64,000 nt of DNA from positions 457,655-521,654 of the forward strand of contig NZ_KB903835.1 of NCBI RefSeq assembly GCF_000379825.1, given 5' to 3'. Source of the stretch: Longispora albida DSM 44784 (GTDB lineage Bacteria > Actinomycetota > Actinomycetes > Mycobacteriales > Micromonosporaceae). Numbering within the stretch: the first letter of the stretch is position 1; each line of letters starts with the position of its first letter. Shown piece by piece: positions 1 to 8,375 of this stretch. The notes beneath the pieces were generated by a model. The model saw nothing but the letters and a program-made list of their open reading frames with translations, made no database searches and had not been told where the DNA came from. A program made the position numbers and the translations under genes.

Positions 1-490
1 TCTCCTCGTTCTCGTCCCAGACCAGCGGCCAGGCCAGCGCCTCGGCCCAGAAGTAGCCGACGGCCTGCGAACCATCGCAGGCCAGTGCACCGATGACACC
101 GGTACCGGCGAGGAAGTTGTTGCCGGCCTCGATGACGCAGAACTCGTTACCCTCGGGGTCGGCCAGCACCACGTGACCCTCGTCCCCGGTCTGGCCGACG
201 TCGGCGTGCCGCCCGCCGAGCCTGAGTGCCGTGGACACCGTCTGCTTCTGCCCCTCGGGCGACTCGCTCGTCAGGTCGAAGTGCATCCGGTTCTGGACGG
301 TCTTCGGTTCCGCGGCTGGCACGAGCCGGATCCGGTATCCGCTGCCGGAGCCGGGCAGGAGCGCGACGCCGCCGTGCACCTCCTCAGCCAGCTCCCAGCC
401 GAGGAGCCCGGCCCAGAACCGCCCTGCCCGTGCTGGTTCGGCCGCGTCGAAAGTGATCGCGAACAACTGGGAACCCATCCGCCTGCTCAT
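1..490 (-). CDS. VOC (glyoxalase-like) family protein, truncated by window edge
   Basis: The frame is open from the left edge of the window to an ATG at 490, with a second in-frame ATG at 478. The translation begins MGSQLFAITFDAAEPARAG and continues with FWAGLLGWELAEE and a later VVLADPEGNEFCVIEAG, the usual N-terminal and DPxGNxFC strand pattern of vicinal-oxygen-chelate proteins. After that a second repeat seems to start (GALACDGSQAVGYFWAEAL), which suggests a two-module protein whose C-terminal part lies outside the window. Substrate unknown; such proteins are small dioxygenase, lyase or resistance enzymes. It is divergent from helR across a 276-bp gap. The start at 478 fits the spacing of a GGAG at 491-494 better than 490 does. 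Confidence 0.8.
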   Translation of the reverse strand, partial: MSRRMGSQLFAITFDAAEPARAGRFWAGLLGWELAEEVHGGVALLPGSGSGYRIRLVPAAEPKTVQNRMHFDLTSESPEGQKQTVSTALRLGGRHADVGQTGDEGHVVLADPEGNEFCVIEAGNNFLAGTGVIGALACDGSQAVGYFWAEALAWPLVWDENEE

Positions 491-766
491 CTCCGATCCG
501 CGCCGAACGCGGATCTGTCGCCGTACGCGCAGCACTCTGCCGCCTGATGATCGGGAGCCTAGAGACGAGCAGGCGGCATCGCAGCCGACTTACCAGGGGA
601 TTCACCGGAAAGAGGGGCTGGAGAAGAACCTCAGCTATCCCCTCTGCTGTATCCAGCATATCGGCGTGTCAAGCAGATCAAATCGCCCTGGATGCTGATT
701 TTGCGGCCCTGGCCAGCACCTACTCTCGACAAGCACGCGAAGAACCATGCTTTTCGAAGGAGCCAC
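491..766. other. Divergent intergenic region with a weak hairpin
   Basis: No gene is supported here. The region separates the divergent VOC gene and helR and must carry both promoters. An imperfect hairpin (AGAGGGG at 611-617 pairing with CCCCTCT at 639-645, with CTG/CAG inside) could lie in the helR leader. I looked for a 19-bp rifamycin-associated inverted repeat and found none that fits the consensus I remember. Confidence 0.4.
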
Positions 767-2884
767 GTGTCCGAACTCGCTTCCGAGCTCGTATCCGAAA
801 CCGAACGTCAGATCGCCGTCGAGCAGCAGGTAGTCGACAAGGTCTACGACCGTCTGGAGGTCATGCGCGCACAGGCGAGGGAAGTGAAGCAGGAAGGGCA
901 CAGCCGGGGCATGTCCGGCCCGCCGACCGGGCTGGTCGAGCGGGACGTCCTGGTGCTGGGCGCAGCCGCCCGGATGTCCGACCTGGACGGCCAGGAGGAC
1001 GGCATCGTCTTCGGCCGCCTAGACTTCGAGGACGGGTACACCTACCGGGTCGGCCGGCTCGGTGTCCGCGACGAGGACAAGGAACCGCTCGTCGTGGACT
1101 GGCGCGCCCCGGCGGCGGCGCCGTTCTACCGGGCGACCCCCGGCGAGGCGCTCGGCGTGGACCGGCGGCGCGTCATCACGTGCGAGGGCCCGAAGGTCGT
1201 GGGCCTCGACGACGAGGTGCTGTCCGGCAAGGACGTCGAGGGTGTGGTCGGCGAGGGCGCGCTGCTCCGGTCGATCACCAGGGAACGCGGCGAGCACATG
1301 CGCGACATCGTCACCACGATCCAGCGCGAGCAGGACGAGGCGATCCGGGCACCGGCGACCGGCGTCACGCTGATCTCCGGCGGTCCCGGTACCGGCAAGA
1401 CGCAGGTCGCGCTGCACCGCGCCGCGTACCTGCTCTACACCGACCGGGGGAAGTTCTCCGACGGCCGGGTGCTCGTGGTCGGCCCGTCGACGGTGTTCAC
1501 CGAGTACATCGGGAAGGTGCTGCCGGGGCTCGGCGAGGACAGTGTCCACCTGCGGGCGCTCGGTGAGCTGTTCGACGGGGTCGTCGCGACCCGCCGGGAC
1601 TCCGCAGAGGTGGCCCGGGCCAAGGGCGACCTGACCATGGTCCGGGTACTGACGGACCTGGCCTGGGACACCCCGCCCGGCGCGCCGGACCGGCTCGGCC
1701 CGCTCACGGCCGACGTGCTGGCGAAGGCCCGCGCGGACATCCGGAAACAGTGCGAGGCGAAGGACATCAAGCCGAACGGTGCCCGCCCGGTGGCGGCCAG
1801 GGTGCTCACCGGGCTGCTGGACGGCCGGACGGTACCGGACGCCTTCCTCGACGTGTGGTGGCCGCCGCTGACCCCGCAGGACGTGCTGCCCGCGCAGGAC
1901 GGGGAGTGGACTGTGGACGACGTGCCGCTGCTCGACGAGCTCGCCGAGATCCTCGGTACACCGGAACTGCCGAAGGCCCGTGTGCCGGAGTGGCAGCTGC
2001 GTGAGCTGGGGAGCGGCGCGCGGCTGGCCGAGACGTTCGTGATGAGCTGGAGCCTGAACAACGGCTGGCAGCTCTACGCGCCGGGCCTGGCCACGCCGAT
2101 GGCGGCGACCGGCGACTCCCTCGAGGCCACCGACTACTGGGCGGCGCAGCGCTGGGCGGCCGCCGTCATCCTGCGCGAGGGGCACAAGGTCACCGGCTGG
2201 CGGGACGGCTTCGACCCGTACGGCGAGGAGGGGTACGTGCCGGTGCTGGCCGAGCCGCTGCCGGTCGCGGAGGCCGAGGAAGCGGCGCCGGACGTGTACC
2301 TGCACGTCATCCTCGACGAGGCCCAGGACCTGTCGCCGATGGAGTGCCGCATGATCGCCCGGCGGGCCGCCCACGCCTCCATGACGATCGTCGGCGACCT
2401 CGGCCAGGCCACCCACCCGCTGGCAGCCGGTACCTGGCCGGAACTCGTGCGGCGGCTGGGCAAGCGGAACCTGCGGATGCTCGACCTGCCGACCGGATAC
2501 CGGGTGCCGCAGGTCATCGCCGACTTCGCCGCCCGCGCGCTGGCCGAGGGGATCGAGCCGACCCGGTCGTTCCGCCCCGGCGGCACGCTCACGATCCGCC
2601 AGGTCGAGGACCTGGCCGGGGCGATCGCTGACGAGAAGGGCGAGAAGGAGGCCGCGGTCATCGCGCCCGACCACCTGGCGGCGGCGCTGGGCGCGATCCC
2701 GGTCAGCCAGGTCAAGGGCCTGGAGTACGACCGGGTGGTACTGGTCGAGCCCGCCGACATCGTGGCGGCCGAGCCCCGTGGCATGAACCGGCTCTACGTC
2801 GCCCTGACCAGGGCCGTCGCCGAGCTGGTCGTGCTGCACACCAAGCCGCTGCCCGCCGCCCTCACCGAACCCGCCGCTTCATGA
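767..2884 (+). CDS. helR: RNA polymerase recycling motor ATPase HelR (HelD-like)
   Basis: A 705-aa UvrD/Rep-like superfamily 1 ATPase without the full DNA helicase architecture. Walker A GGPGTGKT is at about residues 205-212, Walker B LDEAQDLSPME near residue 515, and a C-terminal KGLEYDRVVLVEP motif is followed by NRLYVALTRA. The N-terminus (SELVSETERQIAVEQQVV...) is the predicted coiled-coil arm that HelD proteins push into the RNA polymerase secondary channel. HelD/HelR proteins release stalled RNAP from DNA, and actinobacterial HelR is known to displace rifamycins and confer tolerance. The GTG at 767 is preferred over an upstream ATG at 692 because AAGGAG (757-762) sits 4 nt before it and the protein then starts like its family. 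Followed by a strong terminator. Assignment to HelR rather than another HelD class is inference. Confidence 0.85.
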   Translation: MSELASELVSETERQIAVEQQVVDKVYDRLEVMRAQAREVKQEGHSRGMSGPPTGLVERDVLVLGAAARMSDLDGQEDGIVFGRLDFEDGYTYRVGRLGVRDEDKEPLVVDWRAPAAAPFYRATPGEALGVDRRRVITCEGPKVVGLDDEVLSGKDVEGVVGEGALLRSITRERGEHMRDIVTTIQREQDEAIRAPATGVTLISGGPGTGKTQVALHRAAYLLYTDRGKFSDGRVLVVGPSTVFTEYIGKVLPGLGEDSVHLRALGELFDGVVATRRDSAEVARAKGDLTMVRVLTDLAWDTPPGAPDRLGPLTADVLAKARADIRKQCEAKDIKPNGARPVAARVLTGLLDGRTVPDAFLDVWWPPLTPQDVLPAQDGEWTVDDVPLLDELAEILGTPELPKARVPEWQLRELGSGARLAETFVMSWSLNNGWQLYAPGLATPMAATGDSLEATDYWAAQRWAAAVILREGHKVTGWRDGFDPYGEEGYVPVLAEPLPVAEAEEAAPDVYLHVILDEAQDLSPMECRMIARRAAHASMTIVGDLGQATHPLAAGTWPELVRRLGKRNLRMLDLPTGYRVPQVIADFAARALAEGIEPTRSFRPGGTLTIRQVEDLAGAIADEKGEKEAAVIAPDHLAAALGAIPVSQVKGLEYDRVVLVEPADIVAAEPRGMNRLYVALTRAVAELVVLHTKPLPAALTEPAAS

Positions 2885-2890
2885 ACACGC

Positions 2891-2923
2891 GGCCGGGCCG
2901 GGGAACACGACCCCGGCCCGGCC
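2891..2923 (+). terminator. Terminator hairpin after helR
   Basis: Perfect 13-bp inverted repeat GGCCGGGCCGGGG / CCCCGGCCCGGCC with a 7-nt loop, 6 nt after the helR stop. No T-run follows. Its right arm ends 6 nt before the -10 of the next gene. Confidence 0.8.
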
Positions 2924-2929
2924 AGTACC

Positions 2930-2935
2930 TACGCT
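2930..2935 (+). promoter_or_regulatory. Leaderless -10 (TACGCT)
   Basis: TACGCT lies 7 nt before the ATG at 2943, a geometry that gives a transcript starting at the start codon. Confidence 0.55.
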
Positions 2936-2942
2936 GGTGATC

Positions 2943-3344
2943 ATGGACTTCATCGACGAGCACTCGATCCGCATCCCCGCGTCGCGCGAGCGCGTGTGGG
3001 CAGCCCTCAAGTCCTACACCGCCACGTCGCTCGGCGTCGGCGGGCCGGTCGCGAAGATCCTCGGTACGCAGCCACCTGCGGGCTTCGAGGTGGCCGCCAG
3101 CCGGCCGGGCGAGCACCTGGAGCTGGTCGGGCGGCACCGCTTCTCCCGGTACAGGCTGGTGTTTGGCCTGGCCGAGGAGGGTGACGGCGGCACACGGCTG
3201 AGTGCGAGCAGCTACGCGGACTTCCCTGGGCTGCGGGGCAGGGCCTACCGGGCGCTGGTCATCGGGTCGGGCGGGCACGTCCTGTTCACCCGGCACGTGA
3301 TCCGGACGATCGGGAGCTTGGCCACGCGGAACCAGCCAGCCTGA
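2943..3344 (+). CDS. SRPBCC-like small protein
   Basis: A 133-aa protein opening MDFIDEHSIRIPASRERVWAAL, the typical first strand and helix of START/SRPBCC (polyketide cyclase/dehydrase-like) folds. The rest follows the alternation expected of the fold: HLELVGRHRFSRYRLVFGL, then TRLSASSYADFPG and a C-terminal helix. These proteins bind small hydrophobic ligands; no ligand can be named. The ATG at 2943 is preferred over GTG 2937 because of the leaderless -10. It lies between helR and a VOC gene on the same strand but probably has its own promoter. Confidence 0.6.
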   Translation: MDFIDEHSIRIPASRERVWAALKSYTATSLGVGGPVAKILGTQPPAGFEVAASRPGEHLELVGRHRFSRYRLVFGLAEEGDGGTRLSASSYADFPGLRGRAYRALVIGSGGHVLFTRHVIRTIGSLATRNQPA

Positions 3345-3406
3345 CCGCCTGATCGTTCACCCGGTCTGATCAGGGAGAACGCGCCTCGGACACCAGATAC
3401 TGCCAC

Positions 3407-3412
3407 TAGCGT
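3407..3412 (+). promoter_or_regulatory. Leaderless -10 (TAGCGT)
   Basis: TAGCGT is 7 nt before the ATG at 3420; it also argues against the alternative GTG at 3411, which overlaps it. Confidence 0.5.
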
Positions 3413-3419
3413 GAACCGC

Positions 3420-3833
3420 ATGGACATCAAGCTCTCGCACACGTTCCTGCCGGTCGACGACCCGGACAAGGCCGTCGAGTTCTACCGGGACGTCCTCGGC
3501 CTCGAGGTCCGCAACGATGTCGGCTACGAGAAGATGCGCTGGATCACGGTCGGCTCGCCGACCCAGCCCGAGGTCGACATCGTGCTCCAGCCGCCGGCCG
3601 CCAACCCGGCCATGTCCGAGCAGGACAAGGAGGCTATCGCCGACCTGATGGCCAAGGGCTTCTACGGCGCGGTCGTCTTCTGGACCGACAGCTGCGACGC
3701 GACCTTCGAGCACGTCTCCGCCGCAGGGGCCGACGTGCTCCAGGAGCCGACGGACCAGCCCTACGGCGTGCGGGACTGCGCCTTCCGCGATCCGGCCGGC
3801 AACATGGTCCGCTTCGCTGAGGCTAAGTCCTGA
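3420..3833 (+). CDS. VOC (glyoxalase/bleomycin resistance-like) family protein
   Basis: A 137-aa single-module vicinal-oxygen-chelate protein. It starts [20 protein letters not shown] with [13 protein letters not shown], and ends [19 protein letters not shown], the DPxGN signature of the family. The likely metal ligands are the N-terminal His in LSHTFLPV and the acidic residue in the C-terminal strand. Members range from lactoylglutathione lyase-like enzymes to antibiotic-binding proteins; the substrate is unknown. Its 3' end overlaps the end of the convergent NUDIX gene by 11 bp (3823-3833), so no terminator separates the two. Confidence 0.8.
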   Translation: MDIKLSHTFLPVDDPDKAVEFYRDVLGLEVRNDVGYEKMRWITVGSPTQPEVDIVLQPPAANPAMSEQDKEAIADLMAKGFYGAVVFWTDSCDATFEHVSAAGADVLQEPTDQPYGVRDCAFRDPAGNMVRFAEAKS

Positions 3834-4626
3834 GGGTCCTCAGGTAGTGCAGCACGGCCGCCGTTGTTGGCGACAGGTCCACATTGGGCAGTTCGTCAGC
3901 TGGTACGAGGCGGGCCTGAGCGTCCTCCGGCACTCCGGCATCGATCTCGCCGGCGAAAGCGTGCAGCTCCACGGCCGGCGCGTCACCGGTCAGATCAGGT
4001 CGTAGGTCCTGCCACAGTGGACGCAGCTCGGCGCTGAGCCCTGTCTCCTCGGCCAGCTCGCGGACGGCGGCCTCGGCTGGCGTCTCACCCGCTTCGACAT
4101 GGCCGCCGGGCAGGCCCCACTGGCCGGGCTCGGCGGCGGCGTCCTGCGCGCGGAGCCGGAGCAGCACCGAGCCATCCGGGCTGGTCAGGGCGACAACGGC
4201 GATCCTGGTCGGCAGCCCAGGCCGGTCCTCGCCGCCGCCTTCACCCATTCCACTGAGGACCCGATGCCGGAGCAGTGCGTACTGACCCCGGCACCGGCCG
4301 AGCGGCCCGGCAGGCCGATGCCGGACGACACCACCGGTCACGACCTCGCCGGGCCGGAACTGCCCGGCCGTCAGGTCCGCGTCCGTGCCGTCGGGCAGCC
4401 TGTTCCACCAGTGGAAACCGAGCCGCACGCCGTCCTGGTGGACCTCGCCGCACACCAGATCCCCGCCGAGCAGGTCCTGGACGACCAGCGCCGTGGGCCC
4501 GCACTGCCCGCGAGCCGGGTTGCCGGGGTGCCAGCTCGCCAGGTCGTGGGGGTCGCAGGTGTCTGGCCCCCAGGCGGAGAGGAAGAACGGCCGGAGTTCG
4601 TCCACGGTCAGCATGCCCAGCATCAT
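3823..4626 (-). CDS. YunG-like / NUDIX hydrolase fusion protein
   Basis: About 267 aa with two parts. Residues 1-120 ([20 protein letters not shown], then [20 protein letters not shown] and [21 protein letters not shown]) resemble the small YunG family, with a Cys in QCGPTA and a His/Asp pair that look protease- or transglutaminase-like. The rest is a NUDIX domain with a complete box [22 protein letters not shown], so it should hydrolyse a nucleoside diphosphate linked to another moiety and need Mg2+. The chosen ATG at 4626 follows the stop of the upstream gene (4647); 4623 and 4614 are alternatives. Probable operon with the membrane gene and DUF2867 gene upstream. The substrate and the reason for the fusion are unknown. 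Confidence 0.75.
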   Translation of the reverse strand: MMLGMLTVDELRPFFLSAWGPDTCDPHDLASWHPGNPARGQCGPTALVVQDLLGGDLVCGEVHQDGVRLGFHWWNRLPDGTDADLTAGQFRPGEVVTGGVVRHRPAGPLGRCRGQYALLRHRVLSGMGEGGGEDRPGLPTRIAVVALTSPDGSVLLRLRAQDAAAEPGQWGLPGGHVEAGETPAEAAVRELAEETGLSAELRPLWQDLRPDLTGDAPAVELHAFAGEIDAGVPEDAQARLVPADELPNVDLSPTTAAVLHYLRTLRT

Positions 4627-4646
4627 GGCCCGGGGGTACGACAGTT

Positions 4647-5072
4647 CTACGAGGACGGCCGCGGAGCCCGCGACCACGCCACGCCGAAGGCCACCGTCGC
4701 CACGGTGAACAGCGCGATCGGCGGAGTCGGCAGGAGCCACACCGACACGGCCAGCACGACGGCGGACATGCCGAGCGCGAGGGCACACAACGACCGGTTC
4801 ACCAGGGCCGGAGCCAGCCGGGCCATCCGCAGCAACAGCAACCCGCTGAAGACCAGCGCGACGCCCATCGCGAGCGACATGCCCTGGCTGATCTCGTCCA
4901 TGCCGCGCTCGATCCCGCCGAACGCCAGGCGGTACTCGCGCATCGCCGCCGTGGCCCGGGCGATCTCCGGCGTCTCGGTGCGCAACTCCATCAGCGCGTC
5001 GAGCACGAGGTGCCCGGTACCGGTGGCGATCCAGGCCCAGGCGCCGACCCGGAAGGCCGTCAGCCGCTTCAC
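4647..5072 (-). CDS. Small four-helix membrane protein, unknown function
   Basis: A 141-aa protein with about four hydrophobic segments: [20 protein letters not shown], then [36 protein letters not shown] and [17 protein letters not shown] conserved-looking loop, [17 protein letters not shown], sits before the second segment. I do not recognise an enzymatic motif. The start is a GTG at 5072 that overlaps the stop of the DUF2867 gene (GTGA), so the two are translationally coupled and probably share the TetR-type operator upstream. Codon use matches the neighbours. Confidence 0.7.
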   Translation of the reverse strand: MKRLTAFRVGAWAWIATGTGHLVLDALMELRTETPEIARATAAMREYRLAFGGIERGMDEISQGMSLAMGVALVFSGLLLLRMARLAPALVNRSLCALALGMSAVVLAVSVWLLPTPPIALFTVATVAFGVAWSRAPRPSS

Positions 5073-5662
5073 GAGCCGGCCGCCCACTCGCGCCCGATCA
5101 TGCGGAGCAGGGCCGGGTACACGCCGACGTACCGGAACGGCTTGATCGCCGTCATGTACAGCGAGCCGAGCAGCCCGTTCGGCTTCACCAGGACCGTCAT
5201 CTGCGCCCGGTGGCACCCGGCGCCCGGGTCGGGTACCCACCCGAGGTGCATGACGGTGTGGACGGTCCGGTTGGCCATCTCGGCGGCCCACTCGTCGTGC
5301 GCCTGGTACACGGAACGGAAGGGCGCAGCCTGGAGGTCCGGCCCGCGATCACCGGCGCGGAGGTCCTCGGGCAGCCGGTCGCGGAGGCTCGGTACCCGGC
5401 CGCCGAAGCCGTCGCCGGGCCTGTCCCAGCCGAGCAGCTTCCCGAGCTTCCACCGGATCGCGAACAGCACCTTGGCGACCGGCGCGTCGATCGGCGAGTT
5501 CCTGCCGCCGCCGTCCCCGCTCGCGAACTGCCGTACCAGCCGGGCCAGGTCGTCCGGCCCGCCCGGCGTCGGCAGCGCCCAGACGTCCTCGACGGTGAAG
5601 TCCGGTGCGATCTCGTGGATCCGCCATGGCCTGCCGGTGTGGGCGGTACTGGGGAGTCTCAT
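5069..5662 (-). CDS. DUF2867 family protein
   Basis: A 197-aa protein with the hallmarks I associate with DUF2867: [66 protein letters not shown] and [20 protein letters not shown] near the end. Members are SRPBCC-like and of unknown function; some are fused to SDR domains. The ATG at 5662 is chosen because the region upstream contains the operators and the longer frame (to 5875) would run through them into the TetR gene. Divergent from TetR with only 94 bp between them, and followed by the coupled membrane gene. Regulation by the adjacent TetR is inferred from two TATAC-N6-GTATR boxes. Confidence 0.7.
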   Translation of the reverse strand: MRLPSTAHTGRPWRIHEIAPDFTVEDVWALPTPGGPDDLARLVRQFASGDGGGRNSPIDAPVAKVLFAIRWKLGKLLGWDRPGDGFGGRVPSLRDRLPEDLRAGDRGPDLQAAPFRSVYQAHDEWAAEMANRTVHTVMHLGWVPDPGAGCHRAQMTVLVKPNGLLGSLYMTAIKPFRYVGVYPALLRMIGREWAAGS

Positions 5663-5676
5663 CTCGTGCCCCGATC

Positions 5677-5692
5677 TATACGATGGCGTATG
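5677..5692. promoter_or_regulatory. Putative TetR operator 1
   Basis: TATAC-GATGGC-GTATG, a near-perfect dyad close to the DUF2867 start. Its outer side (CCCCGATCTATAC, 5669-5681) is repeated inverted at 5723-5735. Confidence 0.65.
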
Positions 5693-5711
5693 GATTGAGG
5701 CTAGCCCGATG

Positions 5712-5727
5712 TATACGGTGCTGTATA
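5712..5727. promoter_or_regulatory. Putative TetR operator 2
   Basis: TATAC-GGTGCT-GTATA, a perfect 5+5 dyad with the same spacing as operator 1, 35 bp from it and 30 bp before the TetR ATG. Together the two boxes could shut off both divergent promoters. Confidence 0.7.
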
Positions 5728-5756
5728 GATCGGGGAGGACGTGAGGGGAGACACAC

Positions 5757-6317
5757 ATGGCCCTGCCCCGTACGCCGCGCGGCGCATGGATAGAGGAAGG
5801 GCTGCGGGCCCTGGCGGCCGGCGGGCCGGAGGCGGTGCGGATCGAGCCCCTCGCCCAGGCGCTCGGCGTCACCAAGGGCGGCTTCTACGGCTACTTCGCC
5901 AACCGTGACGCCCTGCTGGCCGAGATGCTCGACGCCTGGGCGCACGGCGTGTCCCAGTCGGTCATCGAGCAGGTGGAGCAGGGTGGGGGAGACGGCAGGG
6001 CGAAGCTGACCCGGCTGTTCACGATCGTCGCCGAGTCCACGGACGCCGTGGTGCGCGGCATCGCCGTCGACCTCGCGATCCGCGACTGGGCACGCAGGGA
6101 CCCGGCTGTCGCCGACCGGCTCCGGCAGGTCGACAACCTGCGCATGGACTACCTGCGGACACTGTTCTCGTCGTTCTGCCCCGATCCCGCCGACGTCGAG
6201 GTCCGGTGCATGCTGACCTTCTCAGTACGGATCGGGACACACCTGATCGGCGTCGACCACGGCGCCTACAGCCGGGAGGACGTGATGGGACTGGTCACGA
6301 AGGAACTGCTCAGGTGA
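5757..6317 (+). CDS. TetR/AcrR family transcriptional regulator
   Basis: A 186-aa repressor. The N-terminal helix-turn-helix reads WIEEGLRALAAGGPEAVRIE then PLAQALGVTKGGFYGYFANR, a textbook TetR HTH ending in YFxNRDALLAEML. The C-terminal ligand-binding part has the pattern ESTDAVVRGIAVDLAIRDWA found in TetR_C regulators. AGGGGAG at 5744-5750 is the ribosome binding site. Its stop overlaps the start of the methyltransferase gene (GTGA, 6314-6317), so it is the first gene of a four-gene overlapping operon as well as divergent from DUF2867. It most likely represses both directions through the two TATAC-N6-GTATR boxes. The ligand is unknown. Confidence 0.85.
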   Translation: MALPRTPRGAWIEEGLRALAAGGPEAVRIEPLAQALGVTKGGFYGYFANRDALLAEMLDAWAHGVSQSVIEQVEQGGGDGRAKLTRLFTIVAESTDAVVRGIAVDLAIRDWARRDPAVADRLRQVDNLRMDYLRTLFSSFCPDPADVEVRCMLTFSVRIGTHLIGVDHGAYSREDVMGLVTKELLR

Positions 6318-7249
6318 CGGCCGAGACCTGGCGGCAGGCCACGGAACGGGCACTGTACGGGCCGGGCGGCTTCTTCATCCGCAACGCACCGGCCAGCCAG
6401 TTCCGGACCAGCGTGCACGCCTCGCCGCTCTTCGCCGGAGCGCTCGCCAGGCTGGCCCGGCAGGTACACGACGCGCTCGGCCGTCCACAGCGGATGGACA
6501 TCGTGGATGTCGGAGCCGGGCGGGGCGAGCTGCTGACCGCGCTCGGCCGGGAACTCGCCGACATCGCCCCGGCCCTCACCGCCGTCGAGCTGGCACCCCG
6601 CCCCGGCGGGCTGCCCGAGGACATCGCCTGGCGCCGCGACGTACCCGAGGCGACGACCGGGCTGCTCATCGCGACCGAATGGCTCGACAACGTGCCCGTC
6701 GACGTCGTCCGCCGCGACGAGGACGGGCTGATCCGGCTGGTCCGCACCGACGGGACGCTCGGCGAGCCCGCCGGGGCAGAGGACCTGGCCTGGCTGGCCG
6801 AGTGGTGGCCGGACTTTGCCGAAGCCGAGCCCGGCTGGCCGCGGGATCGCGCCTGGCGGAGAGCCACCGAGGGGCACACCGGCCTGGCGCTCGCCGTGGA
6901 CTACGGGCACACGCTGGCGGATCGGCCGGTGGGCGGGTCGCTCACCGGGTACAGGGAAGGATTGCAGGTCGATCCGCGGCCGGACGGAAGCACGGACATC
7001 ACCGCGCACGTGGCCATGGACTCCCTCGGACCCGGACTGCTGCTCACCCAGCGGGACGCGCTGCTGAAACTGGGGGTGACCGGCCAGCGCCCGCCGCTGT
7101 CCGAAGCGAGCACCGATCCCCGCGGCTACCTGGCCAAACTCGCCGCGGCCGGCCAGGCGGCGGAGCTGTGCGACCCCGCCGGGCTCGGCAGGCACTGGTG
7201 GTTGCTCCAAAGCAGGGGCCTGGACATGGGACGATGCTGGCGTGACTGA
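6314..7249 (+). CDS. MidA/NDUFAF7-type SAM-dependent methyltransferase
   Basis: A 311-aa class I methyltransferase of the MidA type. After the N-terminal GPGGFFIRN and [16 protein letters not shown] block comes motif [14 protein letters not shown] (residues 62-74), then [13 protein letters not shown], which corresponds to the NExFDALPV motif of MidA, and later [10 protein letters not shown], equivalent to the DYG motif. In mitochondria NDUFAF7 (the MidA homologue) dimethylates an arginine of complex I subunit NDUFS2. Here the gene overlaps by 8 bp a gene for the bacterial NDUFS2 homologue NuoD, so a protein arginine methyltransferase acting on it is a strong inference. GTG start overlaps the TetR stop. 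Confidence 0.8.
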   Translation: MTAETWRQATERALYGPGGFFIRNAPASQFRTSVHASPLFAGALARLARQVHDALGRPQRMDIVDVGAGRGELLTALGRELADIAPALTAVELAPRPGGLPEDIAWRRDVPEATTGLLIATEWLDNVPVDVVRRDEDGLIRLVRTDGTLGEPAGAEDLAWLAEWWPDFAEAEPGWPRDRAWRRATEGHTGLALAVDYGHTLADRPVGGSLTGYREGLQVDPRPDGSTDITAHVAMDSLGPGLLLTQRDALLKLGVTGQRPPLSEASTDPRGYLAKLAAAGQAAELCDPAGLGRHWWLLQSRGLDMGRCWRD

Positions 7250-8375
7250 GTTGACGGTAGGTGTCGGTGCCGGGCTGGAGACGGCCGACATGGTGCTGAA
7301 CATCGGCCCCCAGCACCCCTCGACCCACGGTGTGCTCCGGCTGAAACTGACCGTGGACGGCGAGCGGGTGACCGCCTGCGAGCCGATCATCGGCTACATG
7401 CACCGGGGCGCCGAGAAGCTGTTCGAGGTGCGCGACTACCGGCAGATCCTCGTGCTGGCCAACCGGCACGACTGGCTGAGCGCCTTCGCCAACGAGCTGG
7501 GCGTGGCGCTGGCCGTCGAGCGGCTGATGGGCATCGAGGTCCCCGAGCGGGCGACCTGGCTGCGCACCGGCATGGCCGAGCTGAACCGGGTGCTCAACCA
7601 CCTGATGTTCCTCGGCTCCTACCCGCTGGAGATCGGCGCGATCACCCCGGTCTTCTACGCCTTCCGGGAACGCGAGAAGCTCCAGGCCGTCATGGAGGAG
7701 GCAGCCGGCGGCCGGATGCACTTCATGTTCAACCGGGTCGGCGGAATCAAGGAGGAAGTACCGGCGGGCTGGACGCGCCGGGCACTCGAGACGATCGCCG
7801 AAGTCCGGGCGGGCATGAAGGACATCGCCCAGCTCATCCGGCACAACGACATCTTCCTCGCCCGGACGAAGGGCATCGGCGTGCTGACGGCGGAGGCCGC
7901 GGCGGGGTACGGGGCCTCGGGGCCGGTCGCGCGGGCCAGCGGCCTCGACTTCGACCTGCGGCGCGACGAGCCGTACCTGGCGTACGGCGAGCTGGACGTC
8001 CCTGTCGTCACGCGGACGGCCGGCGACTGCCACGCCCGGTTCGAGTGCCTGCTGGAGCAGGTGTACGTCTCGCTCGACCTCGCGGAACAGTGCCTGTCCA
8101 AGGTGGACACCCTGACCGGCCCGGTCAACACCCGGCTGCCCAAGGTCGTCAAGGCACCGGAGGGCCACACGTACGCGTGGACGGAGAGCCCCCTCGGCGT
8201 CAACGGCTACTACCTGGTGTCCCGGGGCGAGAAGACGCCGTGGCGGCTCAAGCTGCGCACCGCCTCGTACGCGAACGTCCAGGCGCTGTCGACCCTGCTG
8301 CCCGGCTGCCTGATCGCCGACCTGGTGGCCATCCTCGGCTCGATGTTCTTCGTGGTCGGCGACATCGACAAATGA
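7242..8375 (+). CDS. Orphan NADH-quinone oxidoreductase subunit D paralog (NuoD2-like)
   Basis: A 377-aa protein that aligns with NuoD over its whole length: [79 protein letters not shown] and the terminal [17 protein letters not shown]. NuoD/49-kDa forms the quinone site next to Fe-S cluster N2. His29 (in HPSTHG) matches the quinone-site His38 of Thermus, and Arg75 (ANRHDWL) aligns with Arg84 (TPRMDYL), the arginine methylated in mitochondria. The next key residue, Tyr87 in Thermus, is Trp78 here. No other nuo gene is nearby, so it is not part of a nuoA-N operon. GTG start inside the methyltransferase 3' end; overlaps the next gene by 4 bp. Confidence 0.85.
   Translation: MTELTVGVGAGLETADMVLNIGPQHPSTHGVLRLKLTVDGERVTACEPIIGYMHRGAEKLFEVRDYRQILVLANRHDWLSAFANELGVALAVERLMGIEVPERATWLRTGMAELNRVLNHLMFLGSYPLEIGAITPVFYAFREREKLQAVMEEAAGGRMHFMFNRVGGIKEEVPAGWTRRALETIAEVRAGMKDIAQLIRHNDIFLARTKGIGVLTAEAAAGYGASGPVARASGLDFDLRRDEPYLAYGELDVPVVTRTAGDCHARFECLLEQVYVSLDLAEQCLSKVDTLTGPVNTRLPKVVKAPEGHTYAWTESPLGVNGYYLVSRGEKTPWRLKLRTASYANVQALSTLLPGCLIADLVAILGSMFFVVGDIDK

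Noticed and set aside
491-766. Rifamycin-associated element upstream of helR
   Set aside because: No 19-bp inverted repeat of the expected type could be found by eye; only a weak hairpin.
1019-2839. 606-codon open frame opposite helR
   Set aside because: It is an antisense shadow of the helR codons in a high-GC sequence, with no family motifs and no start signal.
7242-8375. A complete respiratory complex I operon
   Set aside because: Only the NuoD-like gene is present; flanking genes are not nuo genes.
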